Shown in pieces: positions 1-7,735 of a stretch of DNA of 20,123 nucleotides. The stretch lies in IMG/VR virus record IMGVR_UViG_3300030061_001309, positions 23,224 to 43,346 of that record; one strand, given 5' to 3'. Source of the DNA: a virus. How positions within the stretch are numbered: position 1 is the first letter of the stretch; every line of letters starts with the position of its first letter. Position numbers and translations under genes: made by a program. Under the pieces are notes generated by a model. The model saw nothing but the letters and a program-made list of their open reading frames with translations. It was not told the DNA's origin and did no database searches.

Positions 1-1095
1 TTGCACGGAATCGATGCTGTAACGGCGATGCGATTTTTGTCTAAACATGATGGCTATAACCCCAGTTTAGACCAGTTTGGAAATCTACACTATTCTCATC
101 AAAACAAATACAACCGTGAACACTATGTAACCCAATCTATGGTCACAGAAGGCAGCATGGACAATGCCAGTAAAAGTACGCCTAACCGTGTAGTGGTAAG
201 GGGTAAATCAAGGGCCAATAATGACCAAAATGTAGTACAAATAGATGATTTTGGGCCTCAAGTCGAGGGAGTTAACGAAATACCGGGGGGCATATACGCT
301 CCTACTGCAATCACCAAGGCTAGTGCTAAGTCAATTGGTCAAAGGGTACTATCTATGTCAAAAAAAGCAACTGGTGCAAAGAAATTGATGGGTGTACTAC
401 GCTCGACCACTGTACAGCCCGGCGATGCTATAACTTATGACGAAATAACTGGTAGTCAGAGACAAATCGCACTTGCTACTAAGCACGACCTGATAAACGG
501 CAAATCCGAAATAGAGATAAACGCAGTAAGTGGCTCGTTAGAGGATATTTTACAAAGGTTCCAAGAAGTAGACATTAGTTCTTCTGAAAGTGAAAATGAA
601 GATAGAAATAGACAGTACTCCAAAGAAGAGTTTTTCACATCCTTTGGCTTTAACATCAAAGTCTCTTGGAGGGTCCAAGAAAGGCAGATTAAGAATAGAA
701 AGAAAGGAATGGCAATAGGTGTACCTAACAAGGCTACTATCACTGGTGGACGCCACCTCAAGTCTACTGGTATTTTGATTAACAATGGTGGTGGTTATGC
801 TATCGGCACCACTACATTTGCGACTGATGGTGTTAATGCTAACTCCATATTCACATCAGGTATAATTAGCGCAGGTAAAGCAGATGCATTCGTTTACAAG
901 GCTAATGGAAATCTACTGGGTAAGGTTCAGTCGGCTACTACTACCCAAATTGTACTTACCAAGAAGTCACCTTACGCAGTCGAGAATAATGAAGAACTGT
1001 TCCTAATTTCGATAGATACATTACCGGAATCTTACAATAGTCACTTAACAATAGGATTGAATAAGGGAACTATGAGCAGTAGAAGGAGAGGATGA
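1..1095 (+). CDS. Baseplate/tail-hub-like virion protein (5' truncated by window edge)
   Basis: The open frame runs from the first base and probably began upstream, so the first codon here (TTG) is not a trustworthy start; 364 residues are visible. The N-terminal part (FLSKHDGYNPSLDQFGNLHY, about residues 12-31) followed by NRVVVRGKSRANND (about 62-75) resembles the pattern seen in phage gpD/gp27-type tail hub proteins, where a domain with a GNLHY-like turn precedes a beta-rich domain. The C-terminal third is rich in Gly, Thr and Ser, as in virion beta domains, and ends in a basic SSRRRG tail. No signal peptide or membrane segment is seen. It heads a co-directional run of tail-like genes, and its stop lies 1 nt before the next GTG start. 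The virion role is fairly likely; the hub assignment is an inference from motif feel, not an alignment. Confidence 0.5.
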   Translation: MHGIDAVTAMRFLSKHDGYNPSLDQFGNLHYSHQNKYNREHYVTQSMVTEGSMDNASKSTPNRVVVRGKSRANNDQNVVQIDDFGPQVEGVNEIPGGIYAPTAITKASAKSIGQRVLSMSKKATGAKKLMGVLRSTTVQPGDAITYDEITGSQRQIALATKHDLINGKSEIEINAVSGSLEDILQRFQEVDISSSESENEDRNRQYSKEEFFTSFGFNIKVSWRVQERQIKNRKKGMAIGVPNKATITGGRHLKSTGILINNGGGYAIGTTTFATDGVNANSIFTSGIISAGKADAFVYKANGNLLGKVQSATTTQIVLTKKSPYAVENNEELFLISIDTLPESYNSHLTIGLNKGTMSSRRRG

Positions 1096-1096
1096 T

Positions 1097-1453
1097 GTGC
1101 CGCTATTAAATCAGGGAACTAGATACATGGTAGACACGCTAAAGGGTCGAATTAACGAGGTAGTGTTTGGTTTCGGTGGGACATTAGCAAACCAAGACGA
1201 TACTGGGGCTGCACAGGCAGCGATAGTAGTAACCCCTACAGTTAGGGTCATAGATGACCATAGTCTTTCGATAGAGGCTAAATTGACACTAGATACATCT
1301 TTCACTAGACCCCTTAGAGAAGTAGTTGTACAATATAGAAACCCAACTGATTCTACAGACACAACTGCGTTACTTAGATACACATACGACTCGGTTACCA
1401 AGACTACCAACAATGAACTGGTATTCTCGGCAATTATCGAGGTGAGCGCATGA
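1097..1453 (+). CDS. Small virion/tail accessory protein, unknown function
   Basis: A 118-residue protein starting at GTG 1097, with a good ribosome binding site (AGAAGGAGAGG) just upstream overlapping the end of the previous gene. No ATG in this frame is better placed. The sequence is predicted mostly beta: an N-terminal segment with FGFGGTLANQDDTGAA, then alternating hydrophobic strands and a LRYTYDSVTKTTNNELVF segment. Short proteins with this GTGGT-plus-beta-sandwich look often sit beside phage tail fibre genes, which fits the neighbours. No catalytic motif is seen. Its stop overlaps the next start (ATGA), suggesting coupled translation. I do not recognise a named family. Confidence 0.6.
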   Translation: MPLLNQGTRYMVDTLKGRINEVVFGFGGTLANQDDTGAAQAAIVVTPTVRVIDDHSLSIEAKLTLDTSFTRPLREVVVQYRNPTDSTDTTALLRYTYDSVTKTTNNELVFSAIIEVSA

Positions 1454-2634
1454 CGAATCCAAAGGCAGGGCATACATCAGGAACAGGCATGAGTACTAGT
1501 GCCGAAGGACTAAGAGACGGAGACGGTTTGTCTTCTCCGAGTTTGACTAATCTATACGAAGGGTTGCACGGTAACGGTATAATCCGATTGGCAGATACTG
1601 CCGCTGCTGCTACTTTGCGAAACAGCGTGATTGCTAGCACTCCGGGCTATATCGAAGTAGGCGCATCAGGTGCGCTGACTGTACACGGAGGCCACTGTGT
1701 ACTTGACGGAGTTCTGTACAAGTTTGCAGGCGGTCCGGGTGGCACACAGCCTATCGTAGTAGGTACCTCAGGTACTGCTAATTACAACGGAGAATTGCCA
1801 GCAGTTCCCGCTGCAACAAGTGATGTATTCGTAGTAGTCTACATATCTTCCCACGCAACTCCTTCTAACAGAATTAGATACGAAATAGGCACCCCAGTAG
1901 CACCATCTGTCGGTACTCCTCTAATACCATCGGGCTTCTTATCAGACCCTTCGATTAACGATACTCGTCTAAACCACCAGTCAATTGTACTGGCTGTACT
2001 CAGATACACTTTAGACCACACTGCTGGTAATCTCATAGATGCGCTAAATGACACGCCTGTACTGCACGACAGAAGAGCGTATATCAGAAATAGCCCTATG
2101 TACCTACAGCATGTTACTGAAGGTCAAGAAAGTGGTAGCACTCATTATGCGACAGACAAGGCTGTCAATGACCACACCCTTTTGGCTGCTATGTATAGCG
2201 GCGAAGGTGGGGATTTAACAGCCAGTTCCTTTGGGGCGCTTTGGCAGAGTCACACCCGTGATGCTCACGGTATGCTGTACTATGCAGCGCCTTATTCTAT
2301 GGGAGGTTCCCCTGTAACCAAAAGAACATATACTCATAGATTAGGGCCCGATGAAGTGAAGGTGGCTACAATAGCCACTAGCACAGCCGCTTACTTTGAT
2401 GGGCCTAACAAGTGGATTGCCACTACCACTGGTACCACTACATTCACACCTACTGGTACATTCCCACCGGGACATATCATAGAGATATATCACAAAGCAG
2501 GTGCCCATGACCTTAACTTTATCAACGCCCCTGCTGGTTCAAGCAGTTTGCTCACTTTAGCAATTAACAAGAATGCTAAGTTCATATTTGATGGTACAAA
2601 TTGGCATGTATTGAATCATAACACAGTAGGTTGA
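1450..2634 (+). CDS. Tail fibre / receptor-binding-like virion protein
   Basis: A 394-residue protein starting at ATG 1450, overlapping the previous stop by ATGA, with GAGGTGAG upstream. Composition is typical of fibres: Gly, Thr, Ser, Ala and Pro rich with few Cys or Lys. The N-terminal part contains a repeated glycine-turn beta pattern (GYIEVGASGALTVHGGHCV, about residues 66-84). A middle part carries conserved-looking His and Tyr residues. The C-terminal part has threonine-rich strands (ATTTGTTTFTPTGTFPPGH) and ends FIFDGTNWHVL, a pattern common at the C-terminus of phage fibres. Position downstream of a baseplate-like gene supports a distal tail role, such as fibre or host adhesin. Alternatives are a baseplate wedge or appendage protein. 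No enzymatic motif is visible. Confidence 0.6.
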   Translation: MTNPKAGHTSGTGMSTSAEGLRDGDGLSSPSLTNLYEGLHGNGIIRLADTAAAATLRNSVIASTPGYIEVGASGALTVHGGHCVLDGVLYKFAGGPGGTQPIVVGTSGTANYNGELPAVPAATSDVFVVVYISSHATPSNRIRYEIGTPVAPSVGTPLIPSGFLSDPSINDTRLNHQSIVLAVLRYTLDHTAGNLIDALNDTPVLHDRRAYIRNSPMYLQHVTEGQESGSTHYATDKAVNDHTLLAAMYSGEGGDLTASSFGALWQSHTRDAHGMLYYAAPYSMGGSPVTKRTYTHRLGPDEVKVATIATSTAAYFDGPNKWIATTTGTTTFTPTGTFPPGHIIEIYHKAGAHDLNFINAPAGSSSLLTLAINKNAKFIFDGTNWHVLNHNTVG

Positions 2635-2638
2635 TACT

Positions 2639-2890
2639 GTGGGTAGACTCATAGATATGCTCAAGTGCAAATGTGAGAATTGCAACAGAGTTGCCCTCCC
2701 TCGCACTATCTCAGGGAAATACATCAGTGGAGAGCCAGCGATACTACACGAATGTTCATTCTGTGGCTATATCAGGTTCCACGGCCAACTAGGGTTCAAA
2801 GGTACTAGGAAGAGGAAGGCCGAACCTGTCTCACGAAGAGCAGGTGGGCGCTTCTCTTCCTATCTCAGGAAAAGGGCTGAGAAAAGTTAG
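2639..2890 (+). CDS. Small basic zinc-ribbon protein
   Basis: An 83-residue protein from GTG 2639, 4 nt after the previous stop; an internal ATG at 2657 giving MLKCKCENC is an alternative start. It has a Cys cluster CKCENC (about residues 9-14) and a second pair CSFC (about 39-42), consistent with a zinc ribbon. The C-terminal half is strongly basic (GTRKRKAEPVSRR, then YLRKRAEK), suggesting nucleic-acid binding. It is the last gene of the + strand block and its stop lies 3 nt from the stop of the opposing chaperonin gene. Whether it is a virion component, like the genes before it, or a regulator cannot be told from sequence. Confidence 0.7.
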   Translation: MGRLIDMLKCKCENCNRVALPRTISGKYISGEPAILHECSFCGYIRFHGQLGFKGTRKRKAEPVSRRAGGRFSSYLRKRAEKS

Positions 2891-2893
2891 GCA

Positions 2894-4390
2894 TCACTCG
2901 GCTCTCTTACCGATGATGTCATCGATGCGTAGTATACTGATAGTGACTTCACTAGCAGACTGAATCGCTTGCTTGACTAAGTCAAGAGGCTCCCAAACAT
3001 CTGCTCTCTTCATTGAACATGCTCCCCCGTTCTCTATGTCGGGACCAGCGTCGATTTGACCAGTTTTGTGCTCATTTCTAAGCGTCAATATGGTATCTAG
3101 TGGGTCATGTCCAGCATTCTCTGCAATAGTGGCAGGTATGGACTCTAATGCATCAGCGAAGGCATCGATAGCCATTTGCTCACGCCCGCCAGCCTCTGCT
3201 GCACGAGAGCGGAGTTTTATGGCTGCGTTTAGATAAGAAGAGCCTCCGCCGGGTACTACTCCACCTGTCTTGTAAGCAAGGCAGACTACACCGAGAGCAT
3301 CTTCAAATCCACGCTCTGTCTCATCGAGAGTCTGCTTTGTAGCCCCTCTTAGGATAAGTGTGGTGACTTCTCCATCTCCTTTGACCACGACATACTTCAT
3401 GTCACCGATAGTCTTGCATTCTACATCACATTCGACTGCTTCCAGCAAGTCGTCTGTACTATGCGCTGCTGTAGCGTTGAGCAGTTTAGATAATCCGTTC
3501 ATATCACTTTCAGGAATGCGGTGCACTACAGAGATATTGTGCTTGGTTAGAGTTGCTGCAACCACTTCGTTAACAGTGTCTCTGACAAAGACTACGCCAC
3601 CTTCCGGTAGCAGGTCAATGACAGTCTGTGCCTTTTCTACCCAATTATCTCGACCAGTTTGTCGCTTATACTGCTGGTATTCTGCAGCAGAGCCTAGACT
3701 TAACTGAACATTGTCATCACTCTTGGTGTCACTTAGGCCAGTGTTGAGTAATAGCGCTTTGCCTGTAGGAACTAGAGGCATTGCGGGTAGCATGAACTCC
3801 TTGTGCAAGATTACACCTGAGAAGCAAGAAGAGTCGTCTAATGAGCCGCCGGGCTGACATAATACACGGATTCTCTCGTATTCGCCCTTTGCGTTCTCTA
3901 CTGCATCTACACACAGTTGACTGACATGGTGCATGCTGGATTCTAGCGCTTTCCCTGTAATGGAAGTACTAGCGACATGCAATAAGTTATCTTTGGAATC
4001 ATATCTGAGTTCTTGAAGATGGTCAGTCGCCCACTTTGAGGCCTTCCTGTAACCACGACATATGATGTTGGCATGTAGGCCCTTGTTAAACAACAATTCA
4101 CTGTTTCCTAACAATTCGCCTGCAAGTACCACAGTACTAGTTGTACCGTCATAGCACATGTTTTCTTGTGTATTTGCTGCTTCTACTACCATTCTAGCCG
4201 CTGGGTGGCTGATGTCTAGTTGTTGTAAGATAGTCGCACCGTCATTCGTTACAATGACATTGCCACCCCCGTCAACCATCATCTTGTCCATACCCATTGG
4301 ACCTAATGTCGTTTTGACCGTATTTACGGCTCTCTTCGCTGCTCTAATGTTGTGCACTACTGCACCTATGTTACCTTCTGCTTCGTTCAT
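2894..4390 (-). CDS. Group II chaperonin (thermosome-like) subunit
   Basis: A 498-residue ATP-dependent folding chaperonin of the thermosome/CCT type, which normally forms a double-ring chamber in the cytoplasm. Visible signatures are TLGPMGMDKM (28-37), TNDGATIL (48-55), YDGTTSTVVLAGELL (80-94), an apical domain of about residues 195-345 with a plausible helical protrusion near 228-262, ERGFEDAL (359-366) with the expected catalytic Asp, VPGGG (379-383), and the C-terminal ILRIDDII (486-493). The usual GDGTT is YDGTT here, and the acidic residue normally found shortly after GGG is not obvious. The N-terminus begins only about 27 residues before TLGP, shorter than cellular homologues of roughly 540-550 residues. 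Start ATG 4390 has GAGAGGG upstream. It is the last gene of the - strand block. Confidence 0.96.
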   Translation of the reverse strand: MNEAEGNIGAVVHNIRAAKRAVNTVKTTLGPMGMDKMMVDGGGNVIVTNDGATILQQLDISHPAARMVVEAANTQENMCYDGTTSTVVLAGELLGNSELLFNKGLHANIICRGYRKASKWATDHLQELRYDSKDNLLHVASTSITGKALESSMHHVSQLCVDAVENAKGEYERIRVLCQPGGSLDDSSCFSGVILHKEFMLPAMPLVPTGKALLLNTGLSDTKSDDNVQLSLGSAAEYQQYKRQTGRDNWVEKAQTVIDLLPEGGVVFVRDTVNEVVAATLTKHNISVVHRIPESDMNGLSKLLNATAAHSTDDLLEAVECDVECKTIGDMKYVVVKGDGEVTTLILRGATKQTLDETERGFEDALGVVCLAYKTGGVVPGGGSSYLNAAIKLRSRAAEAGGREQMAIDAFADALESIPATIAENAGHDPLDTILTLRNEHKTGQIDAGPDIENGGACSMKRADVWEPLDLVKQAIQSASEVTISILRIDDIIGKRAE

Positions 4391-4417
4391 ATTTTTCCCT
4401 CTCTTTCATTGTGAATC

Positions 4418-5026
4418 TCACCAATCCACTTCGTATTCTTTGACTATTCCTGAATGTCTACACCGGGCTTTGACTACGCCCTCATCTACCCCGTGACGCC
4501 ATAGTTCATAAACTAATTCCGCATCTTTGAGGCAATACTCAGCAACTTTGCTGTGATTACCTTTACGCCACTCTATCGGAGCGTCGTGGCTATTCATGAG
4601 TTTACCTTTGCCCAAGGTCTGATAACACGCATCCGATAAAGGAACGGCGTGTCCTACTATACTCTTGAGTAGGGCAGATGTGTCAAACACCTGCTCTTCT
4701 GACTTAGCCATTATGTCACCAGCAGTCCAGCAATCTAATGCGTCTCTGATGATGGGTAGGTCGAATCCTTTTAGATTATGGCCCAATACCATACCTCCTT
4801 CGTTGACATGCTTGGCTAAATCTTCGCCAATCACCTTTGGGTGCATAGGCTTGATGATAGTGCCTTTTGGTAGATACTTAGATACTGATTCGTTAGCATA
4901 GACAGTTCCGTTCTCTCCATCCCATGTAGCGACTACTGTCGGCTCAAACAAGTGGTTTTGTCCCCACCCGCCTATTTCATGAGAGAAGTTGGCTGTTTCT
5001 ATGTCTAGTGCTAACATTTTTTTCAT
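4418..5026 (-). CDS. DEDDy-type 3'-5' exonuclease (RNase H-like fold)
   Basis: A 202-residue stand-alone exonuclease. Exo I is LALDIET (Asp8, Glu10), Exo II is GHNLKGFDLP (Asn84, Asp89), and Exo III is EYCLKD (Tyr164, Asp168). The YxxxD spacing makes it a DEDDy enzyme like the proofreading domain of family B polymerases. These residues normally bind two metal ions that hydrolyse 3' ends of DNA or RNA. No polymerase domain is attached, and the virus PolB carries its own exonuclease domain, so this is an extra trimming, repair or RNA-processing nuclease. ATG 5026 overlaps the upstream stop (ATGA) and is preceded by TTGGAGGATAATAA, a strong ribosome binding site; an internal ATG at residue 4 is less likely. 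Confidence 0.88.
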   Translation of the reverse strand: MKKMLALDIETANFSHEIGGWGQNHLFEPTVVATWDGENGTVYANESVSKYLPKGTIIKPMHPKVIGEDLAKHVNEGGMVLGHNLKGFDLPIIRDALDCWTAGDIMAKSEEQVFDTSALLKSIVGHAVPLSDACYQTLGKGKLMNSHDAPIEWRKGNHSKVAEYCLKDAELVYELWRHGVDEGVVKARCRHSGIVKEYEVDW

Positions 5027-5154
5027 TTATTATCCTCCAAACACATTTTACACCAGTCGCATATTACTACAGGGTTTTTCCAATGCATCCCTAAATAATA
5101 CCCGCCTATGTCTCTGCCTACCATTGACTCGCATATAACACATTCAGCACACAT
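5023..5154 (-). CDS. Tiny double-CxxC zinc-finger protein
   Basis: A 43-residue reading from ATG 5154: CAECVIC near the start and CDWCKMC near the end, about 30 residues apart, which looks like a compact zinc knuckle or treble clef. The frame extends upstream to a GTG at 5280, but that part is antisense-like filler and lies within the preceding zinc-finger ORF in another frame. I therefore prefer the internal ATG, which overlaps the preceding stop by 11 nt. There is no clear ribosome binding site, so translation would depend on coupling or on a +1 shift from the upstream ORF. Function is unknown; nucleic-acid or protein binding is plausible. Confidence 0.5.
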   Translation of the reverse strand: MCAECVICESMVGRDIGGYYLGMHWKNPVVICDWCKMCLEDNK

Positions 5155-5287
5155 ATGCTTCGACTGACCAATTGGCTCTAACCCCGCATGCGTCGCATAA
5201 ATATCCTTTGAGGACACCTCTTCTCTGATGTTTAATGACTTGGTTATCACATATCCCGCATTTGTATAAACGCCAAACACCTATCAT
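5144..5287 (-). CDS. Tiny zinc-ribbon protein
   Basis: A 47-residue protein from ATG 5287 with the pattern CGIC, 17 residues, CDAC, a classic zinc ribbon, then an aromatic and Cys tail. ATG 5287 follows the helicase-like gene stop by 10 nt, with GAGG about 8 nt upstream inside TGAGGCGGAGGCG. An earlier ATG at 5326 would overlap the upstream gene and has no ribosome binding site. The ORF ends in TGA inside the start region of the next zinc-finger ORF, which lies in the +1 frame. The two could be separate peptides or halves of one four-finger protein. No specific function can be assigned. Confidence 0.55.
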   Translation of the reverse strand: MIGVWRLYKCGICDNQVIKHQRRGVLKGYLCDACGVRANWSVEAYVC

Positions 5288-5297
5288 CGCCTCCGCC

Positions 5298-6728
5298 TCA
5301 TCTGTTTGCCTCCTTTTTAGAAACATGTTCAGGTCGCAGTTTGATAAATACCCTCACGCCTTCACGAGTGTCTTTGAATAACTTAGGGCCATACATGTTG
5401 TATTTCGTGTTAATCGAGTTGTGGCTGTTCAAGTTAGCAATCTTGCCAAACTCGTCCATGACGGACTTCTTCTTGGCCCAGCCCTGTCCACGCATATCGT
5501 CAAAGTCGAACATTTCACATTTGCTGAATGCTTGCTTCCAAGCAGACTCCATCTTCTTCTTTTCACTGCCACCGGAGCCAACCTTAACTTCCGATTCAAG
5601 CCACTGTATGAGGTTCTGATACAAGTCAAACAGAATCTCCTTAGCCATATCTATGTGGTCGCCTCTTACTACCCAAGTGCCTTCTATCATAGCCATATGA
5701 TGGGCCAGTATGTTGGTATAGTTCTGTAGTCCCATGATAAAGGAGGAACAGATACCTTGCTTTTCAGGCCCCATCATTTCGACTACACCATAGTACTCAT
5801 CTATTGCTGACATCAGTGCAGGTATGTAAGAGTCGTCTATAGTGAAGGTCTCATTCATCACTGTCATTACAACAGTCTCTTGGTCGTCAGAACTCATTTC
5901 ATCCCATTCTAACGGTGCTATACCACTTAGGTCCAATATGCGCCGTTTGAGAGTCTTTTTCAAATCGGTGAAAAAGTCCACCACCTCATCGAATGATACT
6001 TCAAAAGAAGGCTTGTTATGCACGGCTTCCGCCAATATGTGATTAACTTCCCTCTTCATTTCAAGAGTCCAGTGTCGCCAATAGGTCAACACTCTTTGGA
6101 AAATACCTTTGTCAAGTACATGCTCCTTGATGCCCTTTGGCGGATAAGTAGTAATCCACAGAGACACCTCCGACTTGACACTGAATGTGTCCCTTGCCAT
6201 GTGCTTGGTTAGTATATTTCTACCTGTACCTGCTGAGTTTAGAGCGGACTGTAAGAAAAGCGTAGTGTTCTCATTATGTTGACCACTCTTGAGGATGACG
6301 CTACCCTCATCGAAGTTAAGCCCCTTTCTGCCACCCAGTATACCTTCTCTTACAATCATCTCAGGGTTCTGTCGGTTTTCTGATTCAGGGTCAGGTACCA
6401 ATGTACCTACTAATGCAGCGTCGTTACCGGAGTTGTAGTCACTACTCTCCATGCCTGCGCCCTTGAGTACTTTCTCAATAATCTGATACGCTGCGGACTT
6501 ACCTGTCCTAGTGTCCTGAATCCAAAATATACTGGCTCTAGGGTCTAAGTTACTGCCCCCCACTGGTATTCGTACAAAGGGTACTGCTGCTTGTCCCATT
6601 ATGAAGAAGAAGGACAGTAGCCCCGGTATTTCGTTATTTATACTGACTTGCTTGAAGTGCTCAAGGTAACCCTTTAGAATAGGGTATTTCTGTACACATT
6701 CGTAGTTATCTGCTCGATGCTCCATCAT
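5298..6728 (-). CDS. P-loop ATPase, putative replicative helicase (DUF3987/primase-helicase-like)
   Basis: A 476-residue ATPase. The Walker A-like loop is IQDTRTGKS (about 70-78), lacking the usual first Gly. The Walker B is GLNFDE (136-141). A polar sensor-like strand LWITTYPP (190-197) is followed by an arginine in GIFQRVLTYW (Arg212), placed like the finger or sensor of DUF3987 and SF3-type helicases. The C-terminal part (about 390-470) is basic and helical, and could be a winged-helix DNA-binding region. The gene lies between ERCC4 nuclease and exonuclease genes, and no other helicase candidate is in the window, so a replicative helicase role is a reasonable inference. Start ATG 6728 overlaps the upstream gene by 23 nt, with GAGAGGG about 8 nt upstream. 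Confidence 0.6.
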   Translation of the reverse strand: MMEHRADNYECVQKYPILKGYLEHFKQVSINNEIPGLLSFFFIMGQAAVPFVRIPVGGSNLDPRASIFWIQDTRTGKSAAYQIIEKVLKGAGMESSDYNSGNDAALVGTLVPDPESENRQNPEMIVREGILGGRKGLNFDEGSVILKSGQHNENTTLFLQSALNSAGTGRNILTKHMARDTFSVKSEVSLWITTYPPKGIKEHVLDKGIFQRVLTYWRHWTLEMKREVNHILAEAVHNKPSFEVSFDEVVDFFTDLKKTLKRRILDLSGIAPLEWDEMSSDDQETVVMTVMNETFTIDDSYIPALMSAIDEYYGVVEMMGPEKQGICSSFIMGLQNYTNILAHHMAMIEGTWVVRGDHIDMAKEILFDLYQNLIQWLESEVKVGSGGSEKKKMESAWKQAFSKCEMFDFDDMRGQGWAKKKSVMDEFGKIANLNSHNSINTKYNMYGPKLFKDTREGVRVFIKLRPEHVSKKEANR

Positions 6729-7440
6729 TTCTATTCCCTCTCTTGTTGTATGTCTTTTGGACTCTGACTGGGGTTTCTGAGGTCAGGACATCTAACAGTC
6801 TCTGCCTCAAGGTAGTCCCCATACCCTTTACTTGCTTGAGCGATTCAGGGAATAGCATCTCTTCTATAGAGCCGCACTTCTCCAAAGTCTTCTCAACCAA
6901 CTCAGGACCGAAGCCGGGGACTGCTATTAACATGTCTGCCCTGACATCATTGGTACTGACTCTTGTAACTGCTCTTGCGCCGTGACGACTAGCAGGCTTG
7001 TGTAATTTGGAATGTAATTTAGCAATAAACATGGCTGCTTCTGAGTGGTCCTTTGCTCTGTATATGTGACAATCGAAGTCTGCCATTATACGAGCAAATG
7101 TACCAAGCAATTCGTTCATTACTTTGGAATAGGATATGTTGCGACCTTGTTTCTTGGATATGGCTACATACTTCGCTATGTCTCCATGTACTACAAGGAA
7201 GACCCTTTCACAGTTAGCATCTAGGTTTTCGATTTGCCTCATGAGGTGACCACTATGACTGGACTGAAATAGGTCAGATAGGCTCTTGCACTCTATGTTA
7301 GCATTACCTGCCTTGTAATCCCCCATACCTTGTAGGTGTTCCTTTCTTATAGCAAACCCTTGCCTCTCCCCTGCCCTGACAATAGCGTCGTGCAAAGGTC
7401 CTCTTTCGTTTGTATCTATAATAAGTGGGGGTGTACTCAT
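6706..7440 (-). CDS. ERCC4/XPF-family structure-specific endonuclease with HhH domain
   Basis: A 244-residue protein combining an ERCC4 nuclease domain (about 1-145) with two C-terminal helix-hairpin-helix motifs (VPGFGPELVEKTL, 174-186; VKGMGTTLRQRLL, 204-216), as in the nuclease half of archaeal XPF/Hef. Active-site residues are visible: DTNER (Asp9, Glu12), GDY (Asp41) and IECKSLSD (Glu50, Lys52). In most relatives the last motif is ERK; here the Arg is Cys51. These enzymes cut flaps, forks and nicked junctions, which fits recombination-dependent viral replication. No helicase domain is attached. ATG 7440 lies 4 nt after the upstream stop, with AGGAGTG about 8 nt before it. Confidence 0.88.
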   Translation of the reverse strand: MSTPPLIIDTNERGPLHDAIVRAGERQGFAIRKEHLQGMGDYKAGNANIECKSLSDLFQSSHSGHLMRQIENLDANCERVFLVVHGDIAKYVAISKKQGRNISYSKVMNELLGTFARIMADFDCHIYRAKDHSEAAMFIAKLHSKLHKPASRHGARAVTRVSTNDVRADMLIAVPGFGPELVEKTLEKCGSIEEMLFPESLKQVKGMGTTLRQRLLDVLTSETPVRVQKTYNKRGNRNDGASSR

Positions 7441-7444
7441 ACTG

Positions 7445-7735
7445 TCAGCACTCCTGTATATTCCACAGATTTACTTCGTAAAGGTGGTTACCTCTACTCA
7501 TACTGGCATGTACACCTTTGCCATCTCTCACGAATGGCTTGTAACTGCACAGTATGTTATTCAATTCGTTCATACTAGGATTTCTTTTGTAACGGTTGCC
7601 GTTTTTCTGTTGTTGGTCAAACAACCTGTCCTTTATCTCACGAGATGTGAGTGGAGATTCTTTTCTCAGTACTGCCAATATCCTTTCTCTGAATATCTTG
7701 TGTTTAGTCTCAGGGTTCTTGTTTGGTTTCTTCAT
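7445..7735 (-). CDS. Small winged-helix DNA-binding protein
   Basis: A 96-residue protein with a basic N-terminus (KKPNKNPETKHK) and a helix-turn-helix-like stretch IFRERILAVLRKESPLTSREIKDRLF (about residues 14-39), then a segment ending in GKGVHASMSRGNHLYEVNLW that looks like the beta wing. This is a typical small wHTH layout for a transcription or replication regulator. ATG 7735 directly abuts the TAA of the primase gene with GAGGAGG upstream, so it is co-expressed with primase and the ERCC4 nuclease. It may regulate early transcription or assist replication initiation; neither can be decided here. Confidence 0.65.
   Translation of the reverse strand: MKKPNKNPETKHKIFRERILAVLRKESPLTSREIKDRLFDQQQKNGNRYKRNPSMNELNNILCSYKPFVRDGKGVHASMSRGNHLYEVNLWNIQEC

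Noticed and set aside
2888-2930. Possible terminator hairpin (gcatc...gatgc, gatga...tcatc)
   Set aside because: The stems are only five bases, lie in the conserved chaperonin C-terminal codons and have no T-run; chance is likely.
3729-3914. Arg-rich open frame inside the chaperonin gene on the same strand
   Set aside because: It is a different frame within the apical-domain coding region, with no start signals of its own.
5155-5280. GTG-started longer form of the second tiny zinc-finger ORF
   Set aside because: The extra 42 residues overlap the first zinc-ribbon ORF in another frame and carry no recognisable pattern; the internal ATG 5154 is more economical.
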